Below, in pieces: positions 9,093 through 17,068 of a stretch of DNA of 52,233 bases. Under the pieces are notes generated by a model. It was not told the origin of the DNA. It was given only the letters and a program-made list of their open reading frames with translations, and searched no databases. The first letter of the stretch is position 1; each line of letters starts with the position of its first letter. The position numbers and the translations under genes were made by a program. This stretch comes from an uncultured Acidiferrobacteraceae bacterium (lineage in GTDB: Bacteria; Pseudomonadota; Gammaproteobacteria; Acidiferrobacterales; SZUA-150): NCBI GenBank assembly GCA_913009895.1, contig CAJVXY010000022.1:1-52233 (forward strand). The letters run 5' to 3'.

Positions 9093-9202
9093 TTTTTCGC
9101 TTATGGACACCGGCATTCACTAGTGTGACGCGATGATATAAATACCCCGCCCTTTTGTAGCCGGTTAGCCCAATCTCGTATTTTATTCTTCAAAAATACT
9201 GG

Positions 9203-9208
9203 TAGAAT
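9203..9208 (+). promoter_or_regulatory. Candidate -10 box of the tRNA-Ile gene
   Basis: TAGAAT lies 9 bp upstream of the tRNA 5' end and is followed by GCGCGC, a GC-rich discriminator as at stable-RNA promoters. The -35 region, TTTTAT-like, is weak. Confidence 0.45.
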
Positions 9209-9217
9209 GCGCGCTTC

Positions 9218-9615
9218 GGGCCTGTAGCTCAGTTGGTTAGAGCAGGGGACTCATCAAGAAAGGTGCGTTCACAGCGAAAGCGGTGAAATGAACGGGATGA
9301 ATTCAGGGAAACCTTAACAGCTATTTGATGTAGGCTGATGGCAATCCTGAGCCAAGCCGGGGGTATACCTTCGGAAGGTGCAGAGACTACCTGGGGACTG
9401 ACTGAAAAGTCGAAGTGTCCTTAATAACAGGCAAAGCGTCCATTGGACAAGGATGTCCAGGTGACGCGGAGCACATGGATGTGCGAGAGCGTCCCGCACC
9501 CAAACAGCATCGTAATACATAGGTGTTGCGGGTGATGAGATAGTCCACTCCTTTTGGAAACAGATGGGTTAAGTGAATCCCTTGGTCGTAGGTTCGAGTC
9601 CTACCGGGCCCACCA
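9218..9615 (+). tRNA. tRNA-Ile(CAU) interrupted by a group I intron
   Basis: Exon 1 is 9218-9254 and exon 2 is 9576-9615, including an encoded CCA. Joined, they fold as a normal tRNA. The acceptor GGGCCTG pairs with CGGGCCC, the D arm is present, the anticodon loop is CTCATAA, and the T arm is GTAGG-TTCGAGT-CCTAC. The anticodon CAU with this body matches bacterial tRNA-Ile2, whose C34 is changed to lysidine by TilS to read AUA, rather than tRNA-Met. The intron sits directly after the CAU anticodon. Functional tRNA therefore depends on splicing, and a search without an intron model would miss the gene. Confidence 0.93.
9255..9575 (+). ncRNA. Group I self-splicing intron in the anticodon loop of tRNA-Ile(CAU)
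   Basis: The boundaries obey group I rules: exon 1 ends in U (9254) and the intron ends in G (9575). GTG at 9263-9265 can act as internal guide, pairing with CAT of exon 1 with a U-G wobble at the splice site. P4 is seen as TCAGG (9303-9307) with CCTGA (9346-9350). P7 is GACTA (9385-9389) with TAGTC (9541-9545). The P, Q, R and S core elements appear in order, including GGGAAACCT, GAGCCAAGC, GTGCAGAGACTA and GATGAGATAGTCC. P2 is CGTTCA with TGAACG, capped by a GCGAAAGC hairpin. No open frame for a homing endonuclease is present. Introns at this anticodon are established in Azoarcus. Subgroup IC3 is my inference. Confidence 0.92.
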
Positions 9616-9738
9616 TTTCTCTAAATCGTTAATAAGTATAGTGCATGTACTTATAGTTAGTTCTAGTGGAAAATCTCCCATTATTCCTGATCAAGTTTAC
9701 ATTGAATTAGTATATCAGGAACAATTGTTCTCTGAGCC

Positions 9739-9902
9739 GAATGGCGCTTACTTAGGTCTGATATCTGGTTTAAGCATGATTTCCCGTAGGTTGGACTGAG
9801 GAACGAAGTCCAACGCAAGTGTCAAATAAAGCTCCCACTGTTGGACATCGTTCCTCAGTCCAACCTACAAAAAGATTTATTGGGTTTAAGTAAACGCCAT
9901 TC
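9739..9902. repeat. GTAGGTTGG-type palindromic element, copy 2 (long form)
   Basis: The core (9786-9868) starts GTAGGTTGGACTGAGGAACG and ends in the inverse, CGTTCCTCAGTCCAACCTAC. Outside it an outer inverted repeat, GAATGGCG (9739-9746) and CGCCATTC (9895-9902), makes a 164-bp element. The octamer TCTGAGCC occurs directly on both sides (9731-9738 and 9906-9913), three bases off the right end, and may be a target duplication. Copy 3 at 46445 has the same extended structure in inverted orientation. Confidence 0.75.
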
Positions 9903-9941
9903 TTTTCTGAGCCAGGTTTCTGGTTTGAGTTAGCCTGTTTG

Positions 9942-11288
9942 TTACTTTTGTGCCGAGGCAATCAAGGACTGCACATCCGTGGCGAAATAATGTTGCAGTA
10001 TATCGTCCAGTTCCTTATGTAGACCATCGTCTTCACGACCGCAGTATTCCTTATACAGCGCAGGTGCTATTTCCTTAAAGGTTTCGAGTAGATCAGGATC
10101 AAAATGTGTACTCTTCCCTTCATTCAGGATAGCCATGGTTTTTTCAAAACTCATAGGTTCTTTATACGGGCGTTTTGAGGTCAACGCATCAAAAACATCG
10201 GCAATGGCAAAAATCCTTGCCACGACAGGTATGTCCTGGCCTTGTAAGTTCCTGGGATAGCCGCCGCCAGCATATTTTTCATGATGTCCGCCGGCTACAT
10301 CTTTGGCATCCGCTAACCAGGTTGATCGATCGACGATGTCTAATCCGTGCTGAACATGTTTTTTCATGACAGCAAATTCTTCTTCATCCAGTTTTGCCGG
10401 TTTAAGCAAGATGTTATCCCGGATACCGATTTTGCCCACGTCATGTAAAAACGCACCCTTTATCAGACGCCGGGTAGTTTCGATATCCAGGCCAACGGCT
10501 TCTGCCAGTTTAACGGAGTAAATACTGACGCGATAATTATGCGCATCAGTGTCACTGTCGCGCTTGGCAATTGCTGATCCAAGCAGAGAAATACTTTGTA
10601 GATTGGCATCAAGCAGGTTGGTAGAAAACAGGGTGAGACGTTTTACCAGGTTCAAAATAACCGGGTACAACAGCAGGCTGGTAGCTAGCACAATCAAGAT
10701 AGCCGAAATAACGGCACGTAGAATTGAATTGCGAATGCGTTCTTTTGTGACATCTGACAGGGAAAATATGGCATGGGTAACTGCCGCAACCTTGTTGCGC
10801 AAGTCAATTACCGGGAAGACAATATAAATATATGATTCACCGTCTATATTTATACTCTCTGTATGTTGCGTGCCGTTAGGAAGTTTAGGGAACGACGACT
10901 TAACAAACAGATTTTTTAGTTTTTCTGCCACCAGGCTCTCTTTGTCAATAAACTCGTCAATGGCCTCATTATTCGGTTTATAAAATCCTGCCTATATAAA
11001 TTTGCCGCTTTGGCGGTTGAGAGGATTTGCGATACGTTCTGCCAGGGCCTGGCTAAAAGCCGGGTATATATCTATCTTTTTTTCAGCTTTAATAATTCGA
11101 GCACGCGCAACCATAAGCGTAACCGCGTTTTCCGCTTGTTCCAGTACATAATTCTGCATGCGACGATTTTCAAATATAAATGCCGTGCTCCCAGCGATAA
11201 TGACAACAATGAGTGTCATCAAAAGCAGTCTTTTTGTCAGTGTTTTATGCACATAATGTTCAAGAGATTTTGCATGTATTTTTGTCAT
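9942..11288 (-). pseudogene. HD-GYP cyclic-di-GMP phosphodiesterase with membrane sensor, split by an in-frame TAG
   Basis: Two minus-strand frames, 10992-11288 and 9942-10991, are in the same phase and are separated only by one TAG (10992-10994). The first part has a hydrophobic segment (LLLMTLIVVIIAGSTAFIF) and the start of a periplasmic sensor. The second continues the sensor, has a second membrane segment near AILIVLATSLLLYPVIL, and carries an intact HD-GYP domain with FLHDVGKIG, HHEKYAGGGYPRNL and IADVFDALTSKRPYK. Such proteins hydrolyse cyclic di-GMP. Start chosen at ATG 11288; a TTG lies three codons upstream. The amber codon would leave the catalytic half without its first membrane anchor unless it is read through or translated separately. 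Confidence 0.75.
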
Positions 11289-11484
11289 TCTTGTCAAACC
11301 CCAAGATATTGGCGAACAATAAGAACGCTACTCAAAGTTATACAAACTACCAGTAAAAGGCTGAATGGGATATCAAAAAAATGCGCACCGTTTCCACGTT
11401 ATCGCCAGACCGATAATCGATTCTACTCGTGGAATTTTAAGAGTGGACTATTTCAGGAGGGTCGAGTAAATAACCAGAGGTTCC

Positions 11485-12102
11485 CTAGCTAAACTCGGAA
11501 AAATAAATCCCAACACCCAGTGTGATCAGTGCTACCTCAACCACAGTGATCCACAAAATCATGTAGGTGATACGTCGGGCCATGGGTTTCATGGGCTGCC
11601 ATACCGTGTGCATATACCAGCGCCAGGGACCTAAGCGGGACCATTTTTTCCACATAATAATGAAGCGTTGCAGGTATTCGGCCCAGTTCGTCAGGCTTTT
11701 GTCGACTTCACCCAAATGGGTCTTACGTTCTGCAACTGACATGCGATCATAATGCTCGGTGATGGTTAGTTTGGAACCAGAACCAGCTGCTTCCATAGAG
11801 AAATCCGTGCTCGATTTAATTCCCTTGCTGTAAATGACTTCAAAACCATTTTCAGTTTCCCTGACCTTGAGATTGAATTCAAATTCAAAGGCTGTCTCAT
11901 GGCTGATATTTTTGCCAGAGAAAAAATATTCATTTTCACCGATCGATTTGGTTTCTTTGAACTCCAGCATAGGGTTGATTCTGTATAGTCGTATGATATC
12001 GCGACAGAAATTCTTTAATTCATCAACAGACAGGGGTGTTTTAATACTGGCCCAGGCAGAATCACTGCTGGCCGGGTTATTTTTGGGGGCTACTTCATTC
12101 AT
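11485..12102 (-). CDS. START-like (SRPBCC) protein with C-terminal membrane segment
   Basis: From the ATG at 12102 the protein is 205 residues. The central part (SVDELKNFCRDIIRLYRINPMLEFKE, then EFEFNLKVRE and GSKLTITEHYD) has the alternating strand pattern and overall layout of SRPBCC/START-like ligand-binding folds. It ends in a hydrophobic helix (YMILWITVVEVALITLGVGIYF). The start is inside the previous gene: ATGAATGA joins the universal-stress-protein stop and this start, so translation is probably coupled. The longer frame to 12210 is shadow coding over the neighbour. Ligand unknown. Confidence 0.6.
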   Translation of the reverse strand: MNEVAPKNNPASSDSAWASIKTPLSVDELKNFCRDIIRLYRINPMLEFKETKSIGENEYFFSGKNISHETAFEFEFNLKVRETENGFEVIYSKGIKSSTDFSMEAAGSGSKLTITEHYDRMSVAERKTHLGEVDKSLTNWAEYLQRFIIMWKKWSRLGPWRWYMHTVWQPMKPMARRITYMILWITVVEVALITLGVGIYFSEFS

Positions 12103-12559
12103 CAGGGTAAGGGACAATATAAATTGGTGTTGAAAGTTTATGGATTTTTTTTGTTTGCATGCGCGACCTGAGCCCGGATTTTCCCTTGGGTCTTGGTGAG
12201 CCCATGACAATCAAGTCAAAAGATTTTCGTGTACTGGTTTTTTCCAGGCATTCATCTGGTTCACCGACTATGACTTCACTGGTATAGCGTAAATCATGGG
12301 CTTCGGCAGCGGTTTTGACGCGCTTGATGTGTTCGTCACATTCGGCGCTTAGTTGATCTTCCAGGTAACGGCGAAATGTATTTCGCGTTTTACCATTATT
12401 CAACCAGTCATCACCGGTCATACCTTTCCAGAGTGTCGGGACAACGATTAAGTGATGGACATGGCCGCCCTGTTCGCAAAGTTCAAGCGCCATTAGTTCG
12501 GCTGCCTTGGCGCCATCTGTGCCGTGACTCGCCAGTAAAACATTTTGACCTGGATTCAT
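12095..12559 (-). CDS. Universal stress protein (UspA family)
   Basis: The 154-residue protein has the UspA alpha/beta fold signatures: MNPGQNVLLASHGTDGAKAAELMALELC at the N-terminus, a central VIVGEP strand, SFDLIVMGSPRPKG and a final STPIYIVP strand. The glycine-rich loop after MGS is only partly like the ATP-binding GxxG(9x)G(S/T) motif, so nucleotide binding is uncertain. I chose ATG 12559 because the conserved strand starts just after it. It overlaps the START-like gene by 8 bp. Confidence 0.8.
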   Translation of the reverse strand: MNPGQNVLLASHGTDGAKAAELMALELCEQGGHVHHLIVVPTLWKGMTGDDWLNNGKTRNTFRRYLEDQLSAECDEHIKRVKTAAEAHDLRYTSEVIVGEPDECLEKTSTRKSFDLIVMGSPRPKGKSGLRSRMQTKKIHKLSTPIYIVPYPDE

Positions 12560-12621
12560 AAAACTACCTGATAAAAAAACCGATGCCCACACAAGGTGGA
12601 CACCGGCGTTACTACATTAAC

Positions 12622-12744
12622 TTATTCGTAAGTGAAATAAACAGCAGTTGCAATAATCAGTGCAAAAGCCAGTGCTAATATGTCTTCCAAACGGTCACTT
12701 TTAAAGAGTGACAGTGAAGATCCGCGTTCAAAATCCTCTGGCAT
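12622..12744 (-). CDS. Small single-pass membrane protein downstream of the UPF0324 permease
   Basis: This 40-residue frame begins MPEDFERGSSLSLFKSDR and ends in one hydrophobic helix (ILALAFALIIATAVYF) followed by TYE. It has a strong Shine-Dalgarno sequence, GGAGGT, six bases before the ATG, and starts 12 bp after the stop of the permease gene. The spacing, ribosome-binding site and clean membrane helix favour a real gene that could be a small accessory subunit of the permease. I know no named family for it. Confidence 0.65.
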   Translation of the reverse strand: MPEDFERGSSLSLFKSDRLEDILALAFALIIATAVYFTYE

Positions 12745-12756
12745 AATAGACCTCCG

Positions 12757-14325
12757 TTAAATGGTTTCTTTGATAAACATCATCACCACAACCAGTGATA
12801 GTGCTGCTTTAGTGAAGCCGACAATGCCGCCAATAATCGCCGGTTGACCGCCAGCTTGCTTCATGGAGCTGATCGTGATCTGCATACCCAGACCCACCAG
12901 ACCAAACGCGAAGAGCCAGGTTATCCATTTCCGGAAGGCCTTGATCTTGGGCGCCGTCCACCGGACTGCCTTATGGGCTTTCTTCAGGATTGCGCCTGAT
13001 TCCTTACCCATGACTCTGGAATTGACAAGACCACGTACAGTCGCATCGTCTTCGATACTGGCGATTTTACGGCCTTCGATCAGTCTGGCTAAAGCGGCCT
13101 TTTGATCCGCGCGCTGGACTTTATCGGCATTGGCTGTCAGCGTGGCAATTTGCTCATCCGTCATCATGTTCTTGGGTTTTACCTTGGTATTGTCAAAGTA
13201 TTTGCCCTTGTAATGAACGGGAGGAGAAAAAATGCCGGTGGTAGATAATGCGAACAGGAGAATAAAGCCGAGAACAAATAACGGAAATTTATCAATTATT
13301 ACCCTACCAACATTGACTGCTTCGCCGGTTTGTTCACGTTTCACATACCAGACCGCTAACCACAATACGATGATAGGCAATATCAGTACGCGGGTAATAT
13401 TGAAGATTTCAGCTACCTTCAGGGTTTCAATGCCATCAGGCTGGAATGCCAGTGCCGCACCTGCCACCTGTGCAGAGTTCAGGATACCGGTTCCGGCCCA
13501 GGCGCCAAACTGGACGTAACTCATGCCCAGCAATTGACCAATGATCGGGAACAAGAACATGCAACCCACACCCCAAAGCAGAATGGTACCAATGGTATAG
13601 GCTATTTCTACCGACTTGGCCTGTACCACCGGTGCCGATGCCACTGTCGCCGATACGCCGCAAACACCCATACCAGCGGACAATACCCCGCCCATGGAGT
13701 TAGGTATGTTGCGTCTGGCGCCCAGCCACAACACCATGCCGACAGAACCCAGTACGAAAAAACCAATCATAATGATGGATAAACCACCCAGGTTTTTCAG
13801 CTCTGCAGCACTGTAGAGTGTGCCCAACAGGATCACACCGGTTTTTAGACCGAGTCGCGATAAACGCACGCCATTCTCGGCCCAGTGAGGCACCTTGAAA
13901 ACGTTGACAATAATAATACCGGCGACAATGCCGATAACGATATAGTTAAGCCCCAGTAGTTTGTGAATGTATTTTCCGGTATCACCCACTTTACCCATCG
14001 CTTTACTCCATACTGCAATTTCAGGAGCAACAAACCACCGAACCAGCATGGCAATAATGAGAATGAACATGGCGCCGGCAATGGCTGAAGTGAAGTAATC
14101 CCAGTCACCTTCTTTCTGTGGCCCCAACCACTGTAACAGGCCAAATGCAGCCGAGATCAGACCGAAATAAAGTGGTAGTGAAGTTATTTCGCCAAGGTAT
14201 TTATATTTTTTGCCACCCAAATGCTCAATGTAACCGTTCATCATGCCACTATCACCCAGGTACCAGATAGCTAACATGATCAGGCCAATTACGAACAAGG
14301 CAGGCGATTTTTTGGAATAGACCAT
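12757..14325 (-). CDS. UPF0324/YeiH-family putative sulfate exporter, extended form
   Basis: The 522-residue polytopic protein has the family signatures VRLSRLGLKTGVILLGTLYS, SMGGVLSAGMGVCGVSATVASAPV, and AQVAGAALAFQPDG. YeiH proteins are usually near 350 residues. This one has extra N-terminal membrane segments and a charged loop of about 100 residues (from about 385 to 480) before the last two helices. Substrate is inferred from family naming and is unproven. AGGAGG lies seven bases before the ATG. The 40-residue membrane ORF follows directly and is probably in the same transcript. Confidence 0.8.
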   Translation of the reverse strand: MVYSKKSPALFVIGLIMLAIWYLGDSGMMNGYIEHLGGKKYKYLGEITSLPLYFGLISAAFGLLQWLGPQKEGDWDYFTSAIAGAMFILIIAMLVRWFVAPEIAVWSKAMGKVGDTGKYIHKLLGLNYIVIGIVAGIIIVNVFKVPHWAENGVRLSRLGLKTGVILLGTLYSAAELKNLGGLSIIMIGFFVLGSVGMVLWLGARRNIPNSMGGVLSAGMGVCGVSATVASAPVVQAKSVEIAYTIGTILLWGVGCMFLFPIIGQLLGMSYVQFGAWAGTGILNSAQVAGAALAFQPDGIETLKVAEIFNITRVLILPIIVLWLAVWYVKREQTGEAVNVGRVIIDKFPLFVLGFILLFALSTTGIFSPPVHYKGKYFDNTKVKPKNMMTDEQIATLTANADKVQRADQKAALARLIEGRKIASIEDDATVRGLVNSRVMGKESGAILKKAHKAVRWTAPKIKAFRKWITWLFAFGLVGLGMQITISSMKQAGGQPAIIGGIVGFTKAALSLVVVMMFIKETI

Positions 14326-14759
14326 TAAATTTCCTCCTAGCTAGGTTTTTATCTACTTTCTAATTTTATGTGTTTTGTTATTTATTATTACTCGAGCATG
14401 AGTGCGCCATGACTGGTACAAACTCATAAAAATTGAATCCTTTCAATCGTCAATACTTTGTACCCCTTTATAGTTTCCCATACAACCCGGTTGTGAGGTT
14501 ATTGCTAAAGATTTATCAATATAAGCATGTAATAATGTACTGATGATCCTATAAAATGTGTGTAAATATTTTTAATAAAAATAGTAGCGAATAAAACGCT
14601 GCAAATTTTTTTTAAATTTTTTTAGTTGACCAGTACGGATGGCAAAAACTGCATCGGGTGGCCTGGGCACAAGCAAGTATAAATTTGCCCAAATCGCAGT
14701 TAAAAATCATTGATTTTTTAAAGCTTTTGTGCCTGAAGCCTTATTACAACAGCATGACG
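14326..14759. other. AT-rich intergenic region, 434 bp
   Basis: No coding frame is convincing here. The region should hold the promoter of the permease gene on the minus strand. It contains the palindrome CCTAGCTAGG next to the permease ribosome-binding site, a long A/T tract near 14605-14635, and an AT-rich palindrome AAAAATCA/TGATTTTT at 14702-14718. I cannot assign a function to any of these. Confidence 0.5.
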
Positions 14760-15413
14760 CTAATTCGCAGGTTTCCTGAATTTCTTGATAAGGCGGGGTA
14801 TATAGGTGATCACTGCTAACAACGCGATGGCGATGAGGGCTGTTTGCAGAAAGCTGTCTCCCCCCTTCAGACTTTCGGCACCCGCGTAACCAATGTAGGT
14901 GTAAACGAAAGCACCGGGCAACATGCAGATATAACTCGCTACTATATAGTGCAGTAATTTGATGCGGGTCAGGCCAAGGGCATAGTTGAGTATATTAAAG
15001 GGGAACAGTGGCACCAGTCTGACAAAAGCAACAAAGCGCCAGCCTTCTTCATCAACCCCGGCAATCACCTTTTTCAGTTTACCGCCTGATTTTTCTGTTA
15101 CCCAGTCAGCTGCAATGTAGCGGGCAATGAGAAACGCCAGGGTGGCGCCGATGGTGGCTGCGGTCAGGTTGTAAAATGTCCCCAGAATTGGTCCGAACAA
15201 TAAACCACCGGTAATACTGAAGACTGAGCCGGGCAACCAGATAACGGTTGCAATGATATAGGTGGCCATAAAAATAACCGGTGCTGCCGGTCCGATGTCA
15301 TCCAGCCATGCTTTCAGGGCCTCTGGATTAATGACGTCACGATTTGCGATGGCAAGACCAATAATAATTAACAGGACAATACCTGCCAGGATGCGAATGG
15401 TGTTTTTGCTCAC
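14760..15413 (-). CDS. TVP38/TMEM64 (DedA-like) membrane protein
   Basis: The 217-residue integral membrane protein has the VTT-domain signatures: PGSVFSITGGLLFGPILGTFYN, an ATIGATLAFLIARY helix, FVAFVRLVPLFPFNILNYALGLT and YIGYAGA. The two re-entrant loops around the Gly-rich and FVRLVPLFPFN segments are typical. Members are linked to lipid scrambling or transport, but no substrate can be read from the sequence. It lies 35 bp downstream of the desaturase-family gene and probably shares its transcript. Confidence 0.85.
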   Translation of the reverse strand: MSKNTIRILAGIVLLIIIGLAIANRDVINPEALKAWLDDIGPAAPVIFMATYIIATVIWLPGSVFSITGGLLFGPILGTFYNLTAATIGATLAFLIARYIAADWVTEKSGGKLKKVIAGVDEEGWRFVAFVRLVPLFPFNILNYALGLTRIKLLHYIVASYICMLPGAFVYTYIGYAGAESLKGGDSFLQTALIAIALLAVITYIPRLIKKFRKPAN

Positions 15414-15448
15414 TGTCGATTTTTATCCATGATAATTATTTTTATGGT

Positions 15449-16255
15449 TTATTTCCTGAATGGAATCATGAGCATACCGTCCAGGCGGTTACTGATTTTG
15501 ACGTCCTGATATTCTGTCAGGCCAATGATCATTTTTTCATGCCCCGCATCTGGTTGCGCCTGGTAGGTACCAAACAGCCTGTCCCACCAGGGCAAGTTAA
15601 AGCCAAAGTTGCTGTTATATTCTTTAGCGACAATTGAGTGGTGTACGCGATGCATATCGGGTGTCACGATAATCAAGCGTAATATTCCATCCAGTTTTTT
15701 ATTAAATTTAACATTACTGTGGTTAAACAAGGCAGCGCCGTTGAGTACAACTTCAAAAATCAGGACAGTAATGAGTGGCGGACCCAGCAAAAAGATTGTT
15801 GCGAATTTAATCAGCATGGAGGCAATAATTTCGATGGGGTGAAACCGGGTACCGGTCGTGACGTCAATATCACGATCGGCATGATGCACGCAATGCAATC
15901 GCCAGAGTATTGGTATTTTGTGAAATACCATATGCTGCAGGTAGATCACTAAATCAAGCACCACAAAGCCGAGGATAATTTCAACCAGTACCGGTAACTC
16001 AATTAAATTCAGCAAACCCCAGTTATTTTCCAGGGCAATCTTGGCGGCACCAATTCCCGCAAGCGGGAATATCAAGCGCAGCAAGACTGAATTGAATACC
16101 AGCAGGCCCAGGTTATTGAGCCAGTGTTGCGCACGCGAGGTGATCCAGGCACGCCTGGGCAGCAGCCACTCAATGGTTGCCATAATGGTCAAGAGTCCGA
16201 GAAAAACACCCATGCGGATAACTGCTTCATTATCCAGAAAAAAGTTGTGATCCAT
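15449..16255 (-). CDS. Sterol desaturase / fatty acid hydroxylase family protein
   Basis: The 268-residue protein is a four-helix-type membrane di-iron enzyme. The histidine clusters are visible as HMVFHKIPILWRLHCVHHAD and, near the C-terminus, HRVHHS, with a further His at FHPIE and FNHSN. These ligands would hold the di-iron centre for hydroxylation or desaturation of a lipid. Substrate is unknown; the adjacent TVP38 protein suggests a membrane-lipid context. Confidence 0.85.
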   Translation of the reverse strand: MDHNFFLDNEAVIRMGVFLGLLTIMATIEWLLPRRAWITSRAQHWLNNLGLLVFNSVLLRLIFPLAGIGAAKIALENNWGLLNLIELPVLVEIILGFVVLDLVIYLQHMVFHKIPILWRLHCVHHADRDIDVTTGTRFHPIEIIASMLIKFATIFLLGPPLITVLIFEVVLNGAALFNHSNVKFNKKLDGILRLIIVTPDMHRVHHSIVAKEYNSNFGFNLPWWDRLFGTYQAQPDAGHEKMIIGLTEYQDVKISNRLDGMLMIPFRK

Positions 16256-16690
16256 TGGCTCTTTTACCCTGTCTTAATCTACATATTAATGCCAGATTTG
16301 CTTATGGCATAGTTTACAGTATTGGTGAACGCAGTTTTGGCCTTTCCTGTGAGGAAATATGATTGTCCCCTGAACAATGATAGAGACGCTATTACACTGG
16401 CTAAGTTCCTTTGTGCTCAATTTTATCCAATTGTGTCCAAATATCTGCCCTGATAACAGTACCGGTGGCAATATTACACGTAATGTTATTGGTGTATTTA
16501 TGGCCCGGTACTTTAAATATAAGGAAGACGACCCCATAGGTACGGGTCTTGAGAGGCAGTAAATACCGGTATGGCAAAAGGACTGGCTGCGAGTACAGCT
16601 GGGGTGGTGGGGCTTGGCAACTAAAGTTTTTTAGTATTACAATTTTATTATAAGCGATGTAATCGTCGCTATTTTTTTGAGGGTAAATTG
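16256..16690. other. Intergenic region, 435 bp, no gene seen
   Basis: This gap separates the divergent desaturase-family and thioredoxin genes and should contain both promoters. The overlapping open frames have no recognisable content and unfavourable starts. I saw one short inverted repeat, TTTCCTGTGAGGAAA near 16346, and no other repeat or RNA gene. Confidence 0.5.
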
Positions 16691-17068
16691 ATGGCAACAC
16701 TGGATTTAATTGAAGAAAATTTTGAAAAAACAATCAACGAAAATGATCTGGTGATTGTCGATTTCTGGGCACCCTGGTGTGGCCCATGCAAGTCATTTGC
16801 CCCAATTTACGAGTCTGTATCCGAAAAACATGAAGGCGTGATTTTTGCCAAGGTCAATACCGAAGAACAACAAGGGCTGGGTGGTTATTTCCAGATTAGG
16901 TCAATTCCAACGCTCATGATTTTTCGTGAGCAAATTGTGGTCTACACACAGCCTGGTGCATTACCGGAATCTGCCCTCGAGGATATAATAGGCAAGGTCA
17001 GGGCCCTGGATATGACCGAGGTACGGAAACAGATTACCGAACAGGAATTAAAAAAAACAGCAAGCTAA
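16691..17068 (+). CDS. Thioredoxin-family protein
   Basis: The 125-residue protein has the redox motif WCGPCK (Cys about 30 and 33) and the cis-proline loop SIPTLMIF, with a standard thioredoxin fold before it and a slightly longer charged tail than thioredoxin 1 (about 108 residues). It would reduce disulfides in the cytoplasm. ATG at 16691 has GAGGG about seven bases upstream. Its TAA stop overlaps the TAG stop of the convergent ATPase gene (17065-17068). Confidence 0.9.
   Translation: MATLDLIEENFEKTINENDLVIVDFWAPWCGPCKSFAPIYESVSEKHEGVIFAKVNTEEQQGLGGYFQIRSIPTLMIFREQIVVYTQPGALPESALEDIIGKVRALDMTEVRKQITEQELKKTAS

Noticed and set aside
9314..9799. Short open frames overlapping the tRNA and intron
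   Set aside because: They lie over RNA structure on either strand, have no ribosome-binding site and no recognisable protein content.
9731..9913. Certain target-site duplication around repeat copy 2
   Set aside because: The octamer TCTGAGCC is offset by three bases from the right inverted repeat and copy 3 shows no duplication, so it may be chance; kept only as a possibility.
10992..10994. Pyrrolysine or programmed readthrough at the TAG of the HD-GYP gene
   Set aside because: No pyrrolysine genes or readthrough context are visible; a plain nonsense mutation or sequence error is simpler.
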